Below, in pieces: positions 7,917 to 16,600 of a DNA stretch of 33,152 nucleotides (within the stretch, counting starts at the first letter, position 1; each line of letters begins with the position of its first letter). The notes below the pieces were generated by a model. That model was not told the DNA's origin and ran no database searches. It saw only the letters and a program-made list of their open reading frames with translations. This DNA comes from an uncultured Bacteroidales bacterium (GTDB lineage: Bacteria > Bacteroidota > Bacteroidia > Bacteroidales > F082). A program made the translations under genes and the position numbers. The stretch spans positions 1-33,152 of the forward strand of contig CALEMB010000036.1 in the NCBI GenBank assembly GCA_937902805.1. The letters are read 5' to 3'.

Positions 7917-8330
7917 TTATTCCACATTGTACTCAAACTTCTGTTTGAGCTTGTCGCGCTTAAGGTAAAGCAGTATATAATAAGGTACGAGCGCGACAAT
8001 GCCGAGAAGGGCGGCAAGGCCTTCGTTCAAGCCAAGACCGAGGCAGGCGAACAGCACAGCCAAAAGGAGTATAATGGGGATGAGATAAGCCAATATCGCC
8101 GCCTTGTTGCCTTGCCCGATGGCCATCTTCACATTGACCTTTTGGTTGATTGAAAACTCTTTATCTTTGGGTCGTGGCACGGTGAGGATTTTCTCGGCTT
8201 GTTCGCCCATGCCGCAGGCACTCTTGGCGTGGCAGGCTGCGCATGCACTCTGCGCCAATATCTTGATTTCCAGTTCGTCGTCGGTGATTTTCGTGACGAT
8301 GCCCTCGTGGGAGATGGTTTCGTTGGTCAT
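7917..8330 (-). CDS. rseC: SoxR-reducing system / sigma-E regulator RseC-like protein
   Basis: This 137-residue protein starts at ATG 8330; the in-frame alternative at 8381 would overlap the promoter, so I rejected it. The cytosolic N-terminal part has clustered cysteines (C30-x2-C33-x5-C39, in SACAACHAKSACG), then two transmembrane helices (about residues 75-95 and 100-120) and a basic C-terminus, as in RseC/MucC family proteins. RseC genes sit beside rnf genes in many bacteria and take part in Rsx/Rnf-dependent redox control of SoxR in enterics; no SoxR is visible here, so the local role is inferred from family and context only. Confidence 0.88.
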   Translation of the reverse strand: MTNETISHEGIVTKITDDELEIKILAQSACAACHAKSACGMGEQAEKILTVPRPKDKEFSINQKVNVKMAIGQGNKAAILAYLIPIILLLAVLFACLGLGLNEGLAALLGIVALVPYYILLYLKRDKLKQKFEYNVE

Positions 8331-8350
8331 AAAGGTCTGTTTTTTCGAGG

Positions 8351-8382
8351 CAAATGTACATTTTTTTCTTTGTTCTACCAAA
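8351..8382 (-). promoter_or_regulatory. Promoter of rseC
   Basis: Minus strand: TTTG (8382-8379), a 20-base spacer and TACATTTG (8358-8351). This is a full consensus match about 20 bases before the rseC ATG at 8330, back to back with the yihY-like promoter. Confidence 0.75.
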
Positions 8383-8388
8383 AAGCAC

Positions 8389-8396
8389 TATTTTTG
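8389..8396 (+). promoter_or_regulatory. Putative -7 element for the YihY-like gene
   Basis: TATTTTTG matches TAnnTTTG, 22 bases before ATG 8419. The nearest TTTG (8369-8372) is 16 bases upstream, shorter than usual. It diverges from, and overlaps in region with, the rseC promoter. Confidence 0.5.
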
Positions 8397-8418
8397 CAAG
8401 TTATTACATTAGGTAAAT

Positions 8419-9717
8419 ATGTCGAATAAAGACACGAAGAACGAATCAGGAAAACTCACCACTTGGGTCCAATCCAAGGTGCAAGCCTTGAAGGAGTGGT
8501 ACAACCGCAACGACAATTTCTTGCGTGTTGTGCGTTTCCCGGGTACCAAGCTGCCCCTGATGGATGTCTTGATCGATTTCATCAAACTGTTTACCAAAGG
8601 CCGTACCGTAGACCGTGCTGCTGGCGTGGCGTTCAACTTCTTCGTGGCACTTTTCCCTTTGATTTTATTCTTCTTCACACTGATACCCTATATCCCCATC
8701 CCACACCTTTATGAGCGCGTGATGATGGCATTGGATTGCTTTCTTGTTCCTTCAGGGACAATGGATTATGTGAAGGACACTATTGACGGCATTATGAACC
8801 AGCCCCATGACGGACTGCTTTCCATAAGTATTTTGCTCTGTTTGGTTTTCGGTTCCAGCGGCATTGTGGCTATCTTCAACGGCTTCCGTAATGTTTATGC
8901 CAACTTCTTGACTGACAAGGGTCTGGATTTGGAGGGTTGGTTGATGCAACGCCTTTTCGCCATCATCATGCTTGTCGTCTTGGGTGTGCTGATTATCATC
9001 TCGGTGCTGCTGATCTCGATGGGAGGTAAGGCTTTGGGTTATCTTGTCGCGCACGAAATCCTCGAAGGCGGCTCGTTCACGTTCTTCCTGTTTAACGTGC
9101 TGCGATGGGTAATCGGTGTTTTCGCCTTGAGCCTCGGCATAGCGTTGCTTTATTATTTCGGTAATGTCAAGTTCGACGAACATTATCGCGTTGAGCGCAA
9201 ACGGAAGGGACCGAACGGAGAGAAACTCTACCGCGATTTCGTCATTTTCAGCCCGGGTACCATTCTTGCCACCACCTTGTTTGTCTTAGGCACGGTGGGA
9301 TTCAACATTTACATCTCCAACTTCTCACACTACAATGTTTTGTATGGTTCCATAGGCACCCTTATCATCCTCTTGCTGTGGATATGGATTGTTGCCATCT
9401 TGATTTTGGCTGGCAACGATTTGAACTCGGGCATCCGTAGGAATACCGACAAGTTGAGCGCCTCCGAGAATGCCAACTGCCGCCGCGAAATCATCATCGA
9501 AGACCTGAAAAAACACATCCAAAGCTATCAGAAAGCCAATGATTATTGTCTACAGAAAATTGAGACGATTAGGAAAAACATTGAAGAAGAGAGCGTGATG
9601 ATTCGGGACTTGGAGGAGGAAGTTAAGAATAATATGTTGATTATCAAGGCTTACGAGGAATATGTTGAGTTGGAGCGAAAACGCTCCGAAGAGGAATATT
9701 CGATTGCTAAAAACTAA
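8419..9717 (+). CDS. YihY/BrkB-family inner membrane protein
   Basis: This 432-residue protein belongs to the YihY/UPF0761 (BrkB-like) family of polytopic inner-membrane proteins, whose biochemical function is not settled. Residues of about 50-330 carry six hydrophobic segments with the family-like motif AAGVAFNFFVALFPLILFF near residues 70-88, and a late GTLIILLLWIWIVAIL segment. A soluble coiled coil rich in Glu, Lys and Ile follows (about 350-430), an extension found in Bacteroidota members rather than in the 290-residue E. coli protein. It ends 4 bases before the flippase gene, so the two are likely cotranscribed. Confidence 0.88.
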   Translation: MSNKDTKNESGKLTTWVQSKVQALKEWYNRNDNFLRVVRFPGTKLPLMDVLIDFIKLFTKGRTVDRAAGVAFNFFVALFPLILFFFTLIPYIPIPHLYERVMMALDCFLVPSGTMDYVKDTIDGIMNQPHDGLLSISILLCLVFGSSGIVAIFNGFRNVYANFLTDKGLDLEGWLMQRLFAIIMLVVLGVLIIISVLLISMGGKALGYLVAHEILEGGSFTFFLFNVLRWVIGVFALSLGIALLYYFGNVKFDEHYRVERKRKGPNGEKLYRDFVIFSPGTILATTLFVLGTVGFNIYISNFSHYNVLYGSIGTLIILLLWIWIVAILILAGNDLNSGIRRNTDKLSASENANCRREIIIEDLKKHIQSYQKANDYCLQKIETIRKNIEEESVMIRDLEEEVKNNMLIIKAYEEYVELERKRSEEEYSIAKN

Positions 9718-9721
9718 CATC

Positions 9722-11263
9722 ATGGGCATCGTAGCGCGACAGAGTATCAAAGGCACGATAGCTACCTATATAGGGGTGGCCGTGGGCATCGTCACGACGT
9801 TTTTCATCCAGACGAAAGCCCTTCAGCCCGAGCAGATTGGACTCATCGACATTCTGCTGCAATGTTCCCTGCTGTTTGGCGGTCTGGCCCAGTTGGGCAC
9901 CAACTCGTCCGCTATGCGCTATTACCCCTTCTTCAAGGATGAGGAGCACCGCGACCACGGTTTCTTTGGCTGGACCCTGTTGGTACCGTTGATAGGGTTC
10001 GTCTTTTTTTTGACAATGTTCCTTTTATTCAAGGGGCCTATTGTAAGCTTTTTTACGAAGGACGTTGAGACAGGTGCCGATCTGTTTGCCAAGTATGTCA
10101 ACTTTGTCATCCCCTTGGCATTTTTCATGCTTTATATCGCCGTCTTTGAGACCAACAGCAATCTGCTTTTACGTATCGTTCTGCCCAAGTTTGTACGCGA
10201 GGTGGGATTACGCGTGGGAACGCTGGCCATCTATCTGCTTTATTACTTTAATGTTATCGGTTTCGATGGTGTCATCGTTTCATTTTGCATCCTTTACGGC
10301 CTTGCCACCTTAATCAATGTGATCTATCTGCTTTCGTTGAAGCGGGTCTCGTTTAAGATTGAATGGGATTACATCAAGCCCGAGCTGAAGCGCGACTTCC
10401 TGTTCTACACCTTATTTATGATAACGGCGGCTTTGGCAGGCAATGTCATTCCCATGCTCAGCAAGTTTTTCGTGGCAGGCAAGACGGGTTTCCGCTTGGC
10501 GGGCGTGTTTACTATCGCCACCAACATTGCAGCGCTGGTTGAGATGCCGTATCGATCATTGGGAGCCATCTCGCGTCCCCATATCTCAGATGCGATGGCC
10601 AAACAAAATGTGAAACTGGCCGATAAGCTCTGCAAAGCCGTCGCATTGCACCAGTTTATCGCTGGCACCTTTGTCTTTTTCCTCATATGGATCAACATTG
10701 ACTTCATCTTTGACCTGCTGCCTAATGGCAACATCTACCGCTTGGGTAAGTGGGCGGTGCTGATTCTGTCAATGAGCCGACTTGTATATTCCACCCTTGG
10801 CGTGACGACCACGGTGCTGAGTTATTCAAAATACTACTATTATTCGCTGATTTTCACTGTTTTGTTGGCTGGAATGTCCGTTGGGCTGAACCTCTGGCTT
10901 GTGCCCAAATGGGACATCAATGGCGGGGCGACGGCCAACCTCGTTTCCTATCTGATTTACTATGTCTTGCTCATCAGTTTCATCAAGTGGAAAATCGGTG
11001 TGCAGCCCATGTCGAAAAAGCTGTTGCCTGTGGCTGCCGTCATTTTGGCTTTGTTCCTGCTCAACTGGTTGTGGACGAGTGTCTTGACGCCTTTGTTGCT
11101 AAAGCCTTTTGAAAAGCCCATTTTCGGCTTAGTGCTTGATGCGGTGCTGAAGACTGTCCTCTTCCTTTCCTTGGGCATGACGGCCATATACAAACTGAAA
11201 GTCTCACAATCCGTCAATGACTTAATTGACAAGGGAGTGAAGATGATTAGAAAGGGAAAATAA
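9722..11263 (+). CDS. Oligosaccharide flippase (MOP superfamily, Wzx-like)
   Basis: This 513-residue polytopic membrane protein has about 14 hydrophobic segments. I chose the start MGIVARQSIKGTIATYIGVA at 9722 because it begins at the amphipathic segment typical of the polysaccharide transport family and lies 4 bases past the preceding stop. The family moves lipid-linked glycans across the inner membrane, as in O-antigen or capsule export. A role with the nearby glycan genes is plausible but they are 6 kb away on the other strand. Its stop is just 8 bases from the stop of the convergent T9SS-cargo gene. Confidence 0.85.
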   Translation: MGIVARQSIKGTIATYIGVAVGIVTTFFIQTKALQPEQIGLIDILLQCSLLFGGLAQLGTNSSAMRYYPFFKDEEHRDHGFFGWTLLVPLIGFVFFLTMFLLFKGPIVSFFTKDVETGADLFAKYVNFVIPLAFFMLYIAVFETNSNLLLRIVLPKFVREVGLRVGTLAIYLLYYFNVIGFDGVIVSFCILYGLATLINVIYLLSLKRVSFKIEWDYIKPELKRDFLFYTLFMITAALAGNVIPMLSKFFVAGKTGFRLAGVFTIATNIAALVEMPYRSLGAISRPHISDAMAKQNVKLADKLCKAVALHQFIAGTFVFFLIWINIDFIFDLLPNGNIYRLGKWAVLILSMSRLVYSTLGVTTTVLSYSKYYYYSLIFTVLLAGMSVGLNLWLVPKWDINGGATANLVSYLIYYVLLISFIKWKIGVQPMSKKLLPVAAVILALFLLNWLWTSVLTPLLLKPFEKPIFGLVLDAVLKTVLFLSLGMTAIYKLKVSQSVNDLIDKGVKMIRKGK

Positions 11264-11271
11264 CCGAACTC

Positions 11272-13002
11272 TTACCAATTATTAATTCCATAGGTCATAG
11301 GCTTGTCCTTTATGACCTTTTTGGTAATCACGTCGTTATGGTTGATGATTCTGACAAAATACACCCCTGCCGCCTTGCCAAATAAAGTGTATGGCACGAT
11401 GGTGCCCTCCAAGTCTGAGTCGACGGTGAAACGACCGATGAGTTGCCCCAGGTAGTTATAGATGAGGATGACCGTCTTATCCATTATGCCGTTTAGGGCG
11501 ATCTCAAAGTCGCCAGGTGTGGGGTTGGGATAGATGATCACATCGGGACGTGCGTCATGGTTGATGAAAAGGCTACGTTCGATGACACCACATTCCGTGT
11601 AGACCCTCACTTTCAGTGTGCCATTGCTAGTCATGTTAATGTCGACTGTACATTCTGGCGAGTTGGAAGAGGCATTAAGGTGCCAGGGTCCGTCGATGCT
11701 CCATTCGTAACCGAAACAGCCAGGAACGGGGTCTATGTTGTAAGTGTATGTGCCTGTAGCTTGATAATAGATGAGACTATCCCCGTGAATTGGGCTGACG
11801 TATGAAGAAGCCTTGATGGTTAGGTCTAACACGACAATGCTGTCGCAACCTTGGGCAGAAGTGAATGCTTGTTCGTAGAGGCCGCTCTCAGTGTATGTCA
11901 TGCCGTTCCAGATGTAGCTATCGCAAATGTTGACGGCAAGGTTGGTGACGATGTTATGACCTACATTCAGGTAAAGAGTGACGATGCTGTCGCAGCCCCA
12001 TTGGTTGACTAGAATGTCTTGATAAGCACCTGATTCAGTGTAGATTTGTCCATTCCATGGGTATGGACCGCAACTTGAAACCAAAACGGAATTGGCGTTG
12101 GGTTCGTGTACCGAGATTTGAACGACATTGCTATAAAGAGTGTCTTCTTCGTTGGTGGCCCAAAGGCGTAGATACCAGCCGTTGAAGGATGCATCCAAAT
12201 CCTGCCCTTGGTAGGCAATAGGGTTGCTGAAGGCTGCATCGCTGGCGATTTCCCAGCCATAGTTGTCGACATTGTGAAGGTCGGGCAAAACCAATGCAAG
12301 CGGCCCCTCACCGCAAATGACGGCTGGGGTTTGAAGCTGCCCAATCATAGGCAGGGGCGAGAAATCAAGGTTGCGGATGGCGCGTACAGCAAAATTGCAG
12401 TCGTAATTATCATAATAACTTTCTTTGTCCATGGGCTTAAAATGTCCATTCCATGCCCAGTTGTTCATGGGATAAGGCGCGCCAAAATGGACAATCCATG
12501 CCTTTCCGTCGTTTTCCACCGAACTTGACCAATAGGGGTTCAACCCCATCTTTTCGCCAACGTTCTGCAAGGAGGGTTCGTAGAAGATGGCGTTCACATA
12601 AAGCCATTTCAACTGTCCCGCAGAGGGCAGATACCAACCGTTTTCGAAATCAACTATGCCAGCGGCATATTGGCCTGTATAGCCGATGCTTTCACAATGC
12701 TCCCTAATCTTTTGTGTGTGACCGTATCCGTCTTGGTCTTGGAACACAGTGGTCAGATAGTTATTGCCGACTATGATGTTGTCAAGGCCGTCTATGTTTC
12801 CCGTTGGGCCCCATAGACAATAGGTTGAGGCATCGTGAAGAGCCACCATCCAACCGTCGGTGCCATTTTCGTTGAGGTAGAACACCACGCCTCGGCTGCC
12901 GTCGGGGTTATCAATGACTTGTCCCAAATGATATTCTTGGGCATTGACTTTCGATAGGAAAGCCGCAATTAGCAACAGCGTCAGGTTTAAAGCTTTTCTC
13001 AT
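11272..13002 (-). CDS. Secreted modular protein: DUF1566-like module, Cys/WNG repeats, T9SS sorting tail
   Basis: The 576-residue protein starts at ATG 13002 (MRKALNLTLLLIAAFLSKVNAQ, a clear signal peptide). Residues of about 22-230 form a DUF1566-like module with the hallmarks GVVFYLNENGTDGWMVAL, GWYLPSAGQL, YWSSS and RAIRNL. An Ig-like stretch follows, then two tandem repeats of the form C..Y.WNG..YTESG.Y...GCDS(I)V.L (about 330-420) and a PKD-like region. The C-terminal 85 residues (YPNPTPGDFE through KKVIKDKP) match a T9SS type A sorting domain, so the product is probably exported and attached to the cell surface. It is the third gene of its operon, 13 bases past the second. Function unknown; binding or adhesion is a guess. 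Confidence 0.82.
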   Translation of the reverse strand: MRKALNLTLLLIAAFLSKVNAQEYHLGQVIDNPDGSRGVVFYLNENGTDGWMVALHDASTYCLWGPTGNIDGLDNIIVGNNYLTTVFQDQDGYGHTQKIREHCESIGYTGQYAAGIVDFENGWYLPSAGQLKWLYVNAIFYEPSLQNVGEKMGLNPYWSSSVENDGKAWIVHFGAPYPMNNWAWNGHFKPMDKESYYDNYDCNFAVRAIRNLDFSPLPMIGQLQTPAVICGEGPLALVLPDLHNVDNYGWEIASDAAFSNPIAYQGQDLDASFNGWYLRLWATNEEDTLYSNVVQISVHEPNANSVLVSSCGPYPWNGQIYTESGAYQDILVNQWGCDSIVTLYLNVGHNIVTNLAVNICDSYIWNGMTYTESGLYEQAFTSAQGCDSIVVLDLTIKASSYVSPIHGDSLIYYQATGTYTYNIDPVPGCFGYEWSIDGPWHLNASSNSPECTVDINMTSNGTLKVRVYTECGVIERSLFINHDARPDVIIYPNPTPGDFEIALNGIMDKTVILIYNYLGQLIGRFTVDSDLEGTIVPYTLFGKAAGVYFVRIINHNDVITKKVIKDKPMTYGINNW

Positions 13003-13015
13003 GGCATTGCGGTTT

Positions 13016-13657
13016 TTAGAAGTTTCTGATGCTGCGTATATCCATGGGACCTTGGGGCATCGTGGTTCTCGTTTTTTGGACAGCTCCCATGGCTCCACTT
13101 GATGCATAATAGATGGCGCAGTCGTTGTCGAAACCGTAAGCCGATGACGACCAGTAAACCCAAGTGCCTTGCATGGGTACGCCTCCAACCAGTTGGAGTG
13201 ATTCATTGATTTTCGGTGCGCTACCATAAAGAATGTTCAGCTGACCGAGCGCAGGCCAATACCAACCGTGCTCATAATCGACGACCCATGCGCCAGGATA
13301 TGCGTCGTGGTCATATTGGGATATCGCCCTGATAAATCCGGTGTTCTCATATCCGTCAAGGTCGTAAATGGCATCGCGGATGGATTGCCAACCTGTTAAG
13401 CCCCAGGGGAGCTCATCGTAGTATGACCAATAGATTTGGTGGGCTTGGATTTGTGGATGGAGTGCCCATCCATGCTGCCCCGTTTCATCGACATAGAAAA
13501 CTACTCCGATGGCACCGCCGGTATAGTCGTTGGGATGAACGGTGAGGGTGTCGGTTCCCTGAATGCATAGTATGTCGCCGACTTTAACGCTTTGGCTGAA
13601 CGTGAAAGTCGGCCAAAGCCATAAGGCCAACAGGATAAGATGAAAGCGTGTTTTCAT
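13016..13657 (-). CDS. Secreted single-module DUF1566-like protein
   Basis: This 213-residue protein has a signal peptide (MKTRFHLILLALWLWPTFTFSQS) and a single copy of the module found in both flanking genes. Shared features are VGDILC, GVVFYVDETGQHGWAL, DAIYDLDGYENTGFIRA, HGWYWPALGQL and YWSSSAYG, ending in RSIRNF. It has no T9SS tail and no repeats, so it may stay periplasmic or act with its neighbours. Its ATG overlaps the stop of the 1,245-residue gene by 4 bases (ATGA). The fold is likely C-type-lectin-like, from the DUF1566 family resemblance; its ligand is unknown. Confidence 0.75.
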   Translation of the reverse strand: MKTRFHLILLALWLWPTFTFSQSVKVGDILCIQGTDTLTVHPNDYTGGAIGVVFYVDETGQHGWALHPQIQAHQIYWSYYDELPWGLTGWQSIRDAIYDLDGYENTGFIRAISQYDHDAYPGAWVVDYEHGWYWPALGQLNILYGSAPKINESLQLVGGVPMQGTWVYWSSSAYGFDNDCAIYYASSGAMGAVQKTRTTMPQGPMDIRSIRNF

Positions 13658-16600
13658 TGTGGGTTGGTTTTGAGTTTAGTTCTAATGGCTCCTTTTGTCG
13701 TTTGTATTTCAATGAGATAAAGGGATGCCGCATAATATTGCAAGGACAGCTCCAGACGTTCGCAGGGCTCAGTGACTTTTTCGATGAGGCATTGTCCAAG
13801 CAGGTCGAACAACCTGACGCGCATGATGTCCTCAGCTTCAATGAATACTTTGTCGTGGGCTGGATTGGGATAAATCTGCACAGGAATTGCTTGGTTGTCG
13901 TCTACATCGTGGAAGCCTGCGTGAATGATGATTTCCTGCTCGGTGTAGCCGCAGCCGTTCCAAGCCTTGACTTTCAGCGTTGCCGTGCCTGGAGTGGTGA
14001 CCAAGAGGGAACATAGGGTTCCTGTAGCGTCTATCACCCAGTCGGCGCCCACAAGTGTCCATTCGTAATGCATAGCGTTCGCCACAGAGTCGATGTAATA
14101 GTCGTATTCTCCCAAAACAAGGTCGGTCGTCACATAGATCTCTTGAGGCCCAGTGATGGCAGGAATCGCCTCGGGATACGGCCATACAGTGAGGTCCATC
14201 CTGAACACAGAGTCGCAGCCATTGTCGGTGACGAAAGCCTGCTCGTAATGCCCTGATTGCGTGTATTCTTGACCAGCCCAAACAAAGCTTCCGCAAACAG
14301 TGGTGTCCAAAGCGATGTCGTAGGCATCGAAGACGTTGAGATGCAAGGTGACTATGCTGTCGCAGTCATCGGTGGAAGTGAAAATTTGTTGGTAATCTCC
14401 TGTTTCCGTGTAGGTTGTACCATTCCAAGTGTATGCCTCTCCACAAACGGTCTCGGAAAACTCCATCTGGTAGGCGTCTGTGATGGTGACCATAATCTTG
14501 TACAAGGTGTCGCAGCCTTCTTCCGACTCGATGGTTTGTTCGTAAAGACCTTCCTCGTTGTATGTGATGCCGTTGAAAGTGAAGGTACTACACGTCACCC
14601 CGTCAACGTCGATTTCAATGGCGCCACCTGGGTTGTATGGCTCGCCGTCAGGAGTGATATAGCCCGCTTGTTGCAGGAAGTTGTTGTAAGGCCGACGAAT
14701 GGTGCCGTCGGGCGCGGTGAAGATAGTGGCAGTGTTGAAGCAATAGGAGGGAATGGTCAGGTCTTTATTCACATTGGTGACGTGGTACATATACTGGTTC
14801 CATACCTTGCGGGTGTTGCGCCAAGGCTCGGTCGACGACTTGAGGACCTTCAGCATGGTGTTGGCCTGCATATAGCCGTTGGCTTTTCCAGTAACGACAA
14901 TTTCGGCACTTCCGTCATTATCCACATCGGCCACAATGGGAACCTGCATGATGGTAATTTCGCCACAGTCGATTTGAGAAAGCAGGGTAGGAGGCGTGGT
15001 GCTGGCATCGTACACCCACAAATTGCTGTTGTCACTGAAGATAAGCTCGTTCTTGTTGTCTCCGTTGAAATCGAAAAGTGTAGCCGTATTGGAGTATGAG
15101 TCTTCATCAATAGGTAATGACCAAAGGAAACTGAAGCCGTTGGTCGTAGGATTGAATCTGTAGGCGCGCAAACCTTTGTCGTTTTCATGGCAGCAGTCGA
15201 TGAGAAGTTCCATAAAGCTATCATTGTCAAAATCCGCTATTAGTGGAACACTTTTTCCAGTGAAATGGGTCTCCAATTGAATCGGCAGACTCGTCCTGTT
15301 GTTGAACACATCCCAGACATAAAATGAAACATTGCCTGTTGAACTTTCGGCATCACGGTTGCTGATGAGGATGTCGGGGTGACCGTCAAGGTTGAAATCG
15401 GCCACTTGAACATGACCATCGTCGATGATGCCATTGGGCGGAGCAATGCTTTTCGTGAGTGTGACATGGTTGCCCGTGGTGCCGTTCGGATTGGTAATGA
15501 CGACATCGTAAATCTCATTGCCTAAAATAAGTTCCTGTCGGGCATCGCCGCAAATGTCGAAAGCCAGAGGACACGAGAGCTTGTTGTGGTTGGTGTGGCT
15601 GTTGTGCGAATAGGAGTCGGCCTGATTGCTGCCGCCTTGGGCTGTGGCGAGCAATGCGCCAGTCTCGGCATTAAAAATTTTGTCGCGTACATAAACTTCG
15701 GGATGCCCATCGCCGTTGAAGTCGGCGAAACCGATGCTGACGGAGAAGTCGTTGTATCCTGTGTTATAGCTTTCATTTGAGACCCAAACAGGGATGCTAG
15801 CATTGGCAAGCGAGATGTTGTAGGCGTACAATTTGGAGTCCTTGCAGGCAGTTACAATCAGCCCATCGCGGTTAGACAGTTTTACCAATCCGTAGGGACC
15901 GTTGCCGTGTGCCCATACCAAGCCTTCCACGTTAATCTGCGCTTTCAAATATTTGTCTCGTCCGTCATACACGTTGATGGTTTTTGCAGCAGTTTGGCTT
16001 GGGTTGTTGTCCATCATGTCGAAGCAGACGATTTCGGGAATGCCGTCATCGTCAAGGTCGCCGACCAGCGGGTTAATGCGGCAATAGATGTTGTCGTCCG
16101 ACGACCAGTCTTCGCGGATGCCCCATTCGAAGCCTTCTAAAGGGGTGTTGCAGCCGCTTTCGAGGATGTTGTCGGGGAGGGAAGGCTCTGGAATTGGAGG
16201 CTCAATGCTACATGGCTCGCTCCAAATGGCTCTGAAGCGAAGTTGTGACGTTTTGCTGAAATCTTTCAAGAGGCCTTCGTTATACAGATTGGCTCCGAAA
16301 TTGATGGCCCATGCATTGCTGCTTGAGCATTCGGTGCTGGCCCAATAGTAGTCGCCCGATAAAGTGGTACCGCCATTGTTGGCAAAAGAAGCCTCGATAA
16401 AGGGCAAAGCAGCATAGAGTTTTGAGAGTTGTCCAACCGAAGGGATGTGCCAGCCGTTAGCAAAGTCGACATGGGAAGAGGCGTATTGCGCGGATGTTCC
16501 CATGGCTTCTCGCATATTGGAAGTAGCGTCATAGCCGCAATGCACACCGTGAAGTGCAACAAACTGGTCGTTTGGGTTGTAGTTGATTAAATCGGCAATG

